Assembly (NCBI GenBank): GCA_018873225.1
Contig: JAEILZ010000006.1
Location: forward strand, 372,001 to 436,000
Direction of reading: 5' to 3'
Source of the DNA: [Phialemoniopsis] sp. UDSM-2020
Taxonomy: Eukaryota > Ascomycota > Sordariomycetes > Thyridiales > Thyridiaceae
DNA length: 64,000 nucleotides
Below the pieces are notes generated by a model. It had not been told where the DNA came from, made no database searches, and worked only from the letters and a program-made list of their open reading frames with translations. Shown piece after piece: positions 55,370-64,000 of this stretch. A program made the position numbers and the translations under genes. Position 1 is the stretch's first letter. Each line of letters begins with the position of its first letter.

Positions 55370-57573
55370 ATGGAGAAGGACAGCATCGACGGCCAGGCTT
55401 TCCAGCATGTCAATGATTTGCGTCAAGATGACCAGCAAGGTGATGAGTCTGTTGTGGCTCGCGGGGTCGATACCGAAGAGATACCGCCGGGATATTGGCT
55501 GTCATTCAGATTTCTTGGCTCTTCCATGGGTGCTTTCTTTCTCTCCTTCTCCTTGTACATTGGCTTTATTATGCCAGTAAGTAACCCAGGATTCCCGACT
55601 AAGGTTATGAAGACTGATATGGCAGTGTAGGCGAGCTGTATACAAGTGATCAACGAGGACATAGGTGCGTAGCCACCACCGCCCACAACCTTTCTGTCGC
55701 TAATCGATATCCAGGCCCGTCTCCCATCTACATCTTCATCACTAGCGGAGGAACTCTTGTGACCGGCGTTGGTTTGATACTCGTTGGTCGACTGGGCGAT
55801 ATCATTGGCCGCCGGTATTTCCTGATCGGAGGCGCGGCCTTTGGTGTTGCCTCTGGAATCCTTGGAGGCAAAGCGACGTCGATCAACATGTTGATTGGAA
55901 GTGCCGTTCTCCAAGGCTTTGCGGCCAGCGCACAATTTACTTCTCCCTATGTTCTGCAAGAGCTTATCCCGAATAAGCACCGAGGTTTCGCCCATGCTTT
56001 CTTGATCAGTGGGACTATCCCCATCGCCGGATTCGGACCCGTCATTACACGGCTCTTGATCGAGAATACCGAAGCTGGTTGGAGGTATGATTTTATCTTT
56101 CTTACGAATTATGACAGATTGCTCAACATCTTTTTCACAGGTGGTGCTACTGGCTTTATGCGATATTCAACAGTGTCACTCTTATACTTCTTGTTCTCTG
56201 CTACTTCCCCCCTTCTCTGCGACAACTCCACACCAGCTTGACTTGGCAACGCGAATTAAGGCGAATTGACTACATGGGCATCTTTCTCTACGGTGCGGGG
56301 CTTGTCTTGATCCTTCTCGCTCTTGGTAGGTCGTTCTCCTCTCAATGCTGGAACAGGAGAGTTGGCTTACAAAATCTAGCTTGGGGTGGAGCGGCGTACT
56401 CGTGGAGAAGTGCACACGTTCTCGGTACTCTGATCACTGGCATTGCGCTGGTGGTTGCTTTCGGATTTTGGGGTGAGTCTTGTTTCTCGTTTATTCCTGC
56501 TTACGTGCTAGCTTTCTCCCGGATCGGATCTTTTACTGGATTGGAACATGCTGCTGATTGTGACTCTCGAATTACCTCAGAAACCTTCGCACCACTAGAG
56601 CAACCGCTCTTGCCCGTCAAGATCTTTAAGAATAGGACTTACATCTCGTGTGTCATCATCGCTTCTGTGGGGCAGATGGTGTTTGTCACTGTCTCGGTGC
56701 TCTGGCCAACGCAGATCTCTGCATTGTTCACAACAGACAATGTGAAGATCGGCTGGTACTCGATTGTATTCGGACTCATGATGTGTATGGGACAAGTCAT
56801 CATGGGGGCGCTGTTCAAGGCCATTGGCAAAGCCAAGTGGCAGCTGATAGTGTCTTCCGTCGGCATGACGGCCACCCTTGGAGCCATGGCCGGCGTGAAC
56901 CAGCACAAGGCTGGCATGGGTATCGTGGTATGTTTTCCTATACCTCTTTTTCTCAACAAGTCTAACGGATTCGGCAGTTGTTGCTTCTGTGTGGCTTCTT
57001 TACTGGTTGGATGGAACTCATTACCATCATTGTCAATGGTCTTGTCAATGAGCCCCACGACATTGGGCTTGCTAACGGGTTCCTCGCCTCTACACGCGCT
57101 GTTGCGTCCTCAATGGCTGGTATGAAGCCCATGATATCCTCCAAATCAGGTCTATCTGCTGACTTTCCGAAGTGAGTATCTTTGTGGCCATCCTCAACAG
57201 CCAGATGAAGATCAATCTCCCCAAGGACATCGCCGCCGCCGCAATCTCAGCAGGGCTCCCGGCGGATGAGATTGTCCCGGTGCTGGAAGCCGTTGCTAAC
57301 GGCACCACCGCTGCACTTCAAGCCATTCCTGGCATGACTCCAGCTATTGCAGCTGCTGTAGTTGATGGTGCCAAGACGGGCACTTCCGCCAGCTTTAAGA
57401 TAGTGTATCTTGCCGGCATTGCATTTGGTGGTCTCTGCATTATCGCCGCACTCTTTGCTAAGAATGTAGACCACCTCATGACGGGCTTCGTCAGCCGAAG
57501 GATCAGAGGTACAGTCGCAACAGCCGAGCCTGTTAAAGCGGTGGACGGAGGGATCAACGCTGCGGGAATCTAG
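55370..57573 (+). CDS. TRI12-like MFS efflux pump
   Basis: A 14-TM-type major facilitator related to the fungal trichothecene efflux pump family (TRI12). Model: join(55370..55576, 55631..55664, 55715..56084, 56141..56325, 56380..56472, 56581..56927, 56978..57119, 57173..57573), 592 aa; all seven introns keep phase with GT..AG ends. TM1 follows the N-tail (GYWLSFRFLGSSMGAFFLSF). Motif A reads GRLGDIIGRRYF. The antiporter region holds LIPNKHRGFAHAFLISGTIP with SGTIP-type motif C variation. The last exon holds a soluble insertion rich in Ala, then a final TM (VYLAGIAFGGLCIIAALFA). These pumps export toxins or siderophores by proton antiport. It stands upstream of, and on the same strand as, the LDI-like enzyme, so it may export that product or take part in tolerance. 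Confidence 0.88.
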
Positions 57574-58256
57574 ACGATGCCCTCCGTCACAAGGGGCACG
57601 GTCATCAGAACTTCAGGGCTGAATCCCGAGGATTGCCTAGACTGGGGCACATGATATTCTCCAAGAGTCCAATTATCACCTTCTTCAGTGTTGTATAATA
57701 ATGAAAAGGGCCAGTCTTAGACCCTATTAAAGGCTCTTCACGGAACGAACTGCAAATCTTGAAGTCAAAACGAATGCCCGTCAATGCCTTAAGCCCGTGC
57801 ACCGCTCCAATCCAGAAGGCGATTTATGTCCCTCCCAATGCATACCGACTACACATGTAGTTCTGTGACATAAGTAGTACGCCTGAGCCGTATGTCACAT
57901 CGAATACTGGCCGGCAGCCCGTCCATCCGGTTACCCTAGATATGCTGTTGTGCAGAAGCACATTGAATCCCGAAGCCGTCGTATGGTCCTAACATCAACA
58001 AACCGAGCACAATGTACTCCGAAGTTTACGTCGGTGTCAAGGAGTATCGCATGAGGAGCCGGCGAGCGACGCAGATGCACCCCCGCCAACACAATGCTCC
58101 CCCCTCCTCTCGTGTTGTCGGGGGGCCTCAGCATCTCTGAAAGTTCTTATACATATCAAACCAATTACATTTATGTTCGAGTACTAAACTTCAAGTTTTT
58201 CTTTCTAAAATCTCCTTACAAACTTTCAAGGCACTGAAACCTCCTACGCCGTCAAC
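57574..58256. promoter_or_regulatory. Promoter region of the LDI-like gene
   Basis: 683 bp between the MFS stop and the LDI-like start. The last 120 bp is AT-rich with C/T tracts and no clear TATA box. No coding sequence. Confidence 0.4.
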
Positions 58257-59900
58257 ATGGGTTCGATCAATACTCTGCCTGCTTCGCTTCCGCTGTCTTT
58301 GGATGACTTTCCAAAGCTCACGAAGGAGCAAGTCGGACACATCCGACACTTCCACAACCTGTCAGCTTTGCCAAACAACAATTGGAACTACATGTGGTCC
58401 GAGGACTACAGCCAAGAGTCCATGGATGCCTACCGCTACCAGCTCGCCATATTGGCCTACGGCACGGGCGTGGCTCACTACCACCGACTTCCTGCCATGC
58501 GCTCGGTATTCAAGCCAATCCTTCGCCGGACAATCGACAAGATGCTCCTGCGAGATGTCTGGGGCTACTGGTTCAACACTTCGCAGGGCGGCAAAGCGCT
58601 GAACCCCACACTCGAAAAGCCGCGTGAGCCGTGGGCCGACCCTGTTATCCGTGAGAACATTATGTACAGCGGTCATCTCATTCTCATGACCAGTCTCTAC
58701 GCAATGCTTTTCGATGACGACCAATATGAGAAGGATGACTCAATCGTGTTCGATTGGGACCCGCAATTCTGGGGGGAAAGAGAGAGGTTCTCGTACTCCA
58801 CCCAGAAGATGCAGGAGATTATCATCAACGAGATGGAGAAGAACAACTGGCTCGGTGTCTGCTGCGAGCCAAACGTCGTCTTCGTCGTCTGCAATCTGTT
58901 TCCTCTCATTGCGATTCGGTATAATGACGTCCGCAACGGGACGAACCTCTTTGACAGTATCATTGAGAAGTACAAAGCCGCCTGGCAGAAGAAGGGACTT
59001 GTTGGACCCACGGGACAGATCACGCACATGTGGATGGTAGCCCAGGATCAGATTGTCGGCTCCGACGCGGTCGTTGGATCTGCCTGGGTCGGAACCATGA
59101 TGAATGCATGGAACTCAGAGCTTGTCCATTCGTTGTTCGAGAAGCAGCGACTTGGCTTCATCACCGACATCGATGGACATGCCCAGCTCCAGACACTCCC
59201 GGTTGGCTTCACAATCCGTAAGCTAGTCAGCCAAGACCCAGAGAAGTATCAAGGGGACTCGAGCGCGACAGTAGCCGTGGCCAAAGCCATTGTGGAAAAG
59301 GAACAGCCGGATGTCGAATTTCAAGCCAAGACCGTGCCATACTTCGGCTTCGTTGCGCAGTGGCTCAGTGAGCTTGGCAAGGACCACTACTTGGAGGATA
59401 TCCTCGATTATGCAGACAAGTCACTGCAGCCCACCTGGGAGAATGGCGGTCTCTTTTATCAGCGCAACTCCGAGTACCGGCTCACGGAGACGACCTACGT
59501 CGATCCCATCAGCAGCAATGCCGGCTTGGCTTACGGCCGCCTGAACGTCAAGGATGGCCAGAAGAAGATGTTCGAGTGCCCGTGGACCAAGGAGATCCTG
59601 GCGAAGAGGCCATTCGTTGACAACATCGACCTTTCCCAGGGCGTTGACTTCCTTCGCGGGCAGTGGTCCGAAGACAAGGGTGCACTGGTGGTGACGTTCA
59701 AAGCATGGGACGGCAAGCCGCACGAGGTTCAGCCTACGATCAGCAACCTTGCCCCAGGAACTTGGAGTGTCTATATCAATGGTCAACTGCAGAGCACACA
59801 GGAAGTTGGATCAAAGAACTCTAGTGTGAGCATTAATGTCCAGGTCGGGGCAAACGAGGAAGTCGACCTCGTTGTCCTTTCCAGCGATCATATCAACTGA
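58257..59900 (+). CDS. Linalool dehydratase/isomerase-like enzyme
   Basis: Single exon, 547 aa. Sequence blocks match the linalool dehydratase/isomerase (LDI, LinD) superfamily: YRYQLAILAYGTGVAHYHRL, the IRENIMYSGHLILMTSLYAM block with His140, and WLGVCCEPNVVFVVCNLFPL with Cys203 and Cys212. In bacterial LinD, which interconverts geraniol, linalool and myrcene, an active-site cysteine pair nine residues apart and a histidine in the GHL block serve acid-base chemistry; the same spacing is kept here. The length exceeds bacterial LinD (under 400 aa) by a C-terminal beta-rich extension (about 440-547, VSINVQVGANEEVDLVVLSS). No signal peptide is seen, so it is probably cytosolic. The substrate is unknown; a terpenoid or other allylic alcohol is plausible, or use as an unusual cyclase. 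It lies between a TRI12-like pump and a Zn2Cys6 regulator. Confidence 0.8.
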   Translation: MGSINTLPASLPLSLDDFPKLTKEQVGHIRHFHNLSALPNNNWNYMWSEDYSQESMDAYRYQLAILAYGTGVAHYHRLPAMRSVFKPILRRTIDKMLLRDVWGYWFNTSQGGKALNPTLEKPREPWADPVIRENIMYSGHLILMTSLYAMLFDDDQYEKDDSIVFDWDPQFWGERERFSYSTQKMQEIIINEMEKNNWLGVCCEPNVVFVVCNLFPLIAIRYNDVRNGTNLFDSIIEKYKAAWQKKGLVGPTGQITHMWMVAQDQIVGSDAVVGSAWVGTMMNAWNSELVHSLFEKQRLGFITDIDGHAQLQTLPVGFTIRKLVSQDPEKYQGDSSATVAVAKAIVEKEQPDVEFQAKTVPYFGFVAQWLSELGKDHYLEDILDYADKSLQPTWENGGLFYQRNSEYRLTETTYVDPISSNAGLAYGRLNVKDGQKKMFECPWTKEILAKRPFVDNIDLSQGVDFLRGQWSEDKGALVVTFKAWDGKPHEVQPTISNLAPGTWSVYINGQLQSTQEVGSKNSSVSINVQVGANEEVDLVVLSSDHIN

Positions 59901-60586
59901 GGTAGAACAGGGTCTGAGCTTGTAATATTGATGGCAATACTGCTTCTGAGACTGTTTTCTTTCGCTTTCGGACCTCTCATCTCCACTCATTCATTCCAAG
60001 AAATTCTATCTAGTCATACAAAGCTTCTATCGAACATAAAAGCTCGAAATACGTACAGTGATTTAGACGTCATGAGATACACGTTCCCATGGAGCACCCA
60101 AAGCCTTCCCCGCATTCTTCAATACTCGCCCAACATTATCACATACCTGCGAAATATTTCGGCTTTCTTCGACACTTCGGAAAGTTGTTGTTACCCGATT
60201 CCGACACTCCTATTCACTGTTAGGTCGAATGCGTACAAGACAATTCTTCTTGCAGACTGGACTCGGACTCGGAGGTGCAGGTGCACCGGAGGGGGGGTGT
60301 CGGCATTCCGCAGCCCCACTCGGCCCGAGGGTGCAGCCCCCTCACTTAGAAGAGCCAGAGTTTCATGATGGCGGGAGGCATGGCTGAGCTGGGGACCTGG
60401 TTGCTTGTGTCAGGTAGGTTTCTCACAGATCAGCATTCGGCACTGTAGGTCAAATTGGGAATCGAATTGGGCAATGCGAGTGTTCCTGAAGCTGTACTGG
60501 AGCCTTAATTTACTAGGCATGGTGTAGCTTGTTGATCGTATGTGAGGTTGCCTTGTGCTACGGGCCCTAAGAAACGCCCCGAGTGA
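59901..60586. other. Intergenic region, LDI-like gene to regulator
   Basis: 686 bp between convergent stop codons. It includes a GC-rich patch at 60270-60350 with CGGCATTCCG at 60301-60310, a possible CGG-N4-CCG dyad, but its position at 3' ends argues against a promoter role. No gene seen. Confidence 0.4.
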
Positions 60587-63106
60587 TCATACTTGAAGCA
60601 GCTTTCTAACAGTATTGATAAAGATCTGCCGGACTCCCCAGACACTCATATTACCAAGCACATCTGCGGTCTGCTCGAGTATCTGTCGTGCACCCATCGC
60701 TGAGAAGACGTCTGGGACTCCGTGGACGCGGACGATAGCCGGGTTCCCATTTTGTATCCAGTCGCGGACTACTTGTGCCTCAGCAGAGTCTGCGGCTCCG
60801 TGCCAGTCGAGGCTGCATACATCGAGAGTTGGTAAAAGGGGTCCATCTGTTTGCCCGGGCGTAGGGTGATCCACACTGTAAAGCTGAGTGAAGACCCAGA
60901 GCATGAGGCCGGAGTGGAAGACGTTGTACGGCTCTTGCGGGTGGTTAGATGGATACTGCCGAGCCAACGATATGAGCTGAGCGCTGGTAAACATGACTGT
61001 ACGAGTGGCCCGCGGGTTGCCCTTCATCCACTGTAGGAGTTTCTGCCGTGCCTGTTGAACGCTTGGAGACGCGTCGTTCTTCGATTCCTGCCACAATGGA
61101 GCAACACTGGCAAAGATCTCGGCGCCGGCCACCAGTCCGTGTGATTCGTTCATTAGGACTAGATGTCGAATGGCAAAGGTGTCATGCGACTTTGGAGAAA
61201 AGAGGGGAAAGCCGTGCTTGGGTGATATAAAGCTGTCCAGAACGTCCAGAATCTCTTGACCGCCTTTGACCAATGCATCGTGCATCACGAGCTGTGGCGA
61301 TATTGGCAGTGATACGGCTTCCACGTAGTCCCAGGCAACTCTACCCAATGCCATCATGACGATGGATGTCTCGTAGGTGTCGCTGTACCTGGAACGAGCC
61401 ACATCTGGCGCGGTCATGACCGTCGAGAGGCACGTGGTGAAATTGTCCGTGGGTGGGCAGCCATTTGTCCAAGGCGATAACGCGGCCCAAGCATGCGCTG
61501 ACGGGGCTTGCCAATGTCTTGTGGAGCAAGGAAGGTCTATGTTGAGCTCTCTCATCAGGATGTGTGGTCTAGCAAGTCGCATATTTGCGGAAGATGCATC
61601 GTAGGCCTACCCAATTGTTAGCAGAGACAGGGGCTACAGTGCTTCCTCAACTTACGAATATTGCCCATGCTATTCTGCGCAGTCTTTCATTGCGAATCCA
61701 TCCCTTCCAGCGTGCCTCCACATCCGCCTCATTATCGTCGCTTCGACTGGGCTGTTCAAAGAGTCCCATGCATCGAGCTTGGTTAACCAGAGAGCCACGA
61801 CTAGACTCAGCCAACTCGTACAATTGTTTACTGCCACTTGCGAATCCCAAAATGGAGTTCAGAAAGAGAGCCGTAATGTAATACTCTGTCCTAGCGAATC
61901 GTGGGTCATGCTCAGCCTGTGTCATGTTTAGCTGGGTAAAGTCCTTTGCATTTTGTGAAGCGAGCTGGCACAGACCATGAACACCAGGAGCCGACGGTTA
62001 AGCTCCGCCAGCGAGTTAGAAAATGACTTTGCTCCCTCAAAGTCAGTGTAGCAGGCCCCAATAGCAATCAAAGCGAGAGTGATAATCGGTTCTTTGGCTG
62101 GTTCGAAGGTTGATCGGTGGATGATTGGAACCCACTAATCAGAGGAAGTAAGTAAGATAGTTGATGGAAGGAGTTCAAAAGGGTCTCCTACCTTGTCAAA
62201 GTGTGCAAAATACAGATCTATGCAGTGATCTAGCTTCTCTTTAGAAGGAGGCGCGGGAATCGAAACGAGCGGCCAGATCTGTCGGTCAAAGGGTACCTTC
62301 AAGATCTGCCACAGCCCTGACACATCGCTATCGTCCAGAGTCGGCAGAGCAAAGAAACTCGAGAGCGACGAGAAACTGATGGACCCACCCAGGGTCCGCA
62401 GTGTGAGTTGCCGCAGACGAGATGCAGGCCAGAACATAGGCCACCTGTCCTCTGTGTCGCGCTGACGATTGGGCTCGGGTACTTGTAGCTGGGCAAGGGG
62501 CGAGCTGTCGTTCGACGCTGCATCGTGATACACCTGATGGGATCCATCTTGACCAACCTGCATGTTTCGCTCGATAGGTCCAACGAATGGCGACGGAGAG
62601 AAACTCGTCGCCGGATGTGCCCCAAGAGTGAACGAGTCCAACAAAGGTATTCCTCCCATACCGTCCATGAAGCTCCAATCCAAGTAGGACTCTAGATCTG
62701 TGTCGAAAAGCTGACCTGTCTGACTGGCTGCTAGAGAGACAGTCGTATCAGACTCTGCCGTCTGCATCTCAGTATGAGAAGCTTGCGCGAGCGGGGCCTC
62801 TTCGAGGCTCGTCATGCCCGCTGTGGCCGTCCATGTAGCATCGGCCCAAAGAGGTGGCTCTTCGTAGCAGCAGTTGAGATGTCGCCGCGTACACACGGAG
62901 CATTCCGGGTGTTCTCCGGGGCACTTAACTTTGGAACTGATAGTCACAAGGACCGTTAATACTCACGGTCCTCGGAAAGAACTTTGTAAACATACAAGAA
63001 TCACATACCCTCGGCAAGACAGACACGCCTTTCTTCGTGACCTAGAGGGGGCACGGTCACTTCTGTGGGTTAGTGCGTGTCGTCGTAGGGTGTACCTGAT
63101 GAACAT
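60587..63106 (-). CDS. Zn2Cys6 transcription factor of the candidate cluster
   Basis: Model: complement(join(60587..61606, 61656..61916, 61976..62134, 62192..62936, 63009..63106)), 760 aa, four introns in phase. The short first exon was found by following the zinc cluster upstream. Exon 1 ends RRKACLSCRG and exon 2 continues SKVKCPGEHPECSVCTRRHL then NCC, giving C-x2-C-x6-C-x6-C-x2-C-x6-C. Without it the open frame from 62947 would lack two cysteines. A low-complexity linker follows. Then comes the fungal-specific transcription factor domain (KLDHCIDLYFAHFDK, WVPIIHRSTFEPAKEPIITL and LRRIAWAIF), which is typical of the C2H2/Zn2Cys6-related regulators of metabolic clusters. It converges on the LDI-like gene and is the best candidate to control the pump and enzyme; that is inference from position. 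Confidence 0.85.
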
Positions 63107-64000
63107 TTAGAATAGCGAAGTGTAACGAAGTTGATGTCCGACATACATTCGTACAAATGTCTTGCTACATATGGAGCAGTAGTGACGCCCTTTGTCTGCC
63201 GATTGGTCCGACATGTTCTGAGTGCTTTCGTTGGTGGAAAGGTCGTGAATGTACTGGACAATGCGCTTGATTCTTTTCATCCACTGCTAATCAGATTTCC
63301 CTGCTTAAACGTCTGGCCTTGGGCCCAGTTTCCCTTGGATGAGGTACGAAACACGGTCTGCTCCTCGAGCATGGCCATTACGAGACGTTAACTAGGACCG
63401 GGGTCACATGATTAACAAGGAGTGGATCTACTCCCGGAGCGTTTTCAAACTCGACGTCTTGATTAGACCCACCCCCTGACGCGTTGACGACCGGCGACAC
63501 GGAGGATATACCATATTTAGGGTAACGAAACAAACCATATCGTTATTCTGGAGTTCAAACTTTCGACAGTTGAGCTTGCGATGACTCGGGACATAACCAA
63601 GGTTTAGGAAAGTATTCTGTTAAGTCCGATCTTCCATACACATCCGAACACTCCGCGACCATGCTCGATCTGGGAGACCCGCATAGAATGGATGTGAAAG
63701 GATAAGCTTAATCAAGTGTGGGCTTCAGATGGTATCGTTTGCAAGAACAGACCTTACATACATTACGAGCGACAAGGGCACTTGGGGCTCGGAAGTCCAG
63801 TTTCATGGCATGGACCAAACCACCCAACCGGCTCATTTTCTGTTGCTGCACTGAAAGGGCCACGCACGGATAAGTTTTGGCGCGGAGCCCATGCTGTAGG
63901 ATTTCCTCATGACCGCTTCTCAGTCCTACGGCCGCCTTTAATCTAAAATGACATATTGGCGCTGCTTGAACGAGAGCAGAAGAGTTACTTATTCAAACAG
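63107..64000. other. Upstream region of the regulator, right window edge
   Basis: 894 bp. The first few hundred bases should be the promoter of the Zn2Cys6 gene. Nothing else is recognised; a gene may begin beyond the edge. Confidence 0.4.

Noticed and set aside
60301..60310. CGGCATTCCG as a binding site for the cluster regulator
   Set aside because: It lies between two convergent 3' ends rather than in a promoter, and a single short dyad of this kind is expected by chance.

Overview
The window looks like a nuclear contig of a filamentous ascomycete (Pezizomycotina, probably Sordariomycetes). Genes carry short introns of about 50-100 bp with GT..AG ends and CTAAC/CTGAC branch sites. The gene content is also typical: TOR kinase, Rtf2, glucosidase II beta, Zn2Cys6 regulators, HET-domain proteins, an F-box protein and a TRI12-type MFS pump. 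No bacterial-style operons, CRISPR arrays, rRNA or tRNA genes were recognised.

Layout. 1-6.3 kb: the 3' end of a FAD-dependent monooxygenase, a five-exon MFS transporter, a gene-poor stretch, and a frameshifted aminoglycoside-phosphotransferase-like pseudogene whose catalytic residues are also lost. 6.6-20.4 kb: a relic field. It is full of protein-like fragments whose open frame changes every 100-400 bp, with intron remnants, (TA)n blocks and repeated modules. Recognisable scraps are an SRA-YDG domain, a SERAC1/DUF676-like hydrolase and a GH38 alpha-mannosidase-like segment. 20.8-24.1 kb: a five-exon aquaglyceroporin and an F-box gene interrupted by one in-frame TAG. 24.8-38 kb: an intact housekeeping block (GCIP/cyclin-D1-binding-like protein, glucosidase II beta with a KDEL tail, Rtf2, TOR kinase). 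39.6-41.4 kb: a Zn2Cys6 regulator. 41.7-54.5 kb: an accessory block (a 1260-aa protein with a degenerate hydrolase-like N-terminus and a helical-repeat body, two HET-domain proteins, and a multi-span membrane protein). This layout resembles fungal self/non-self recognition regions. 55.4-63.1 kb: a TRI12-like MFS efflux pump, a linalool dehydratase/isomerase-like enzyme and a Zn2Cys6 regulator side by side, which is a plausible compact terpenoid metabolism or detoxification cluster.

The housekeeping genes keep clean frames over many kilobases; the TOR gene alone spans about 7.6 kb. The dense frameshifts in 6.6-20.4 kb are therefore more likely real decay than general sequencing error, although a locally poor consensus cannot be excluded from sequence alone. 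The candidate for something undescribed is the MFS-LDI-regulator trio at 55.4-63.1 kb. Its enzyme keeps a cysteine pair spaced like the active-site pair of bacterial LinD. Exon boundaries were set by hand from splice signals and frame continuity. Functions are assigned by recognition of family motifs, not by database search.
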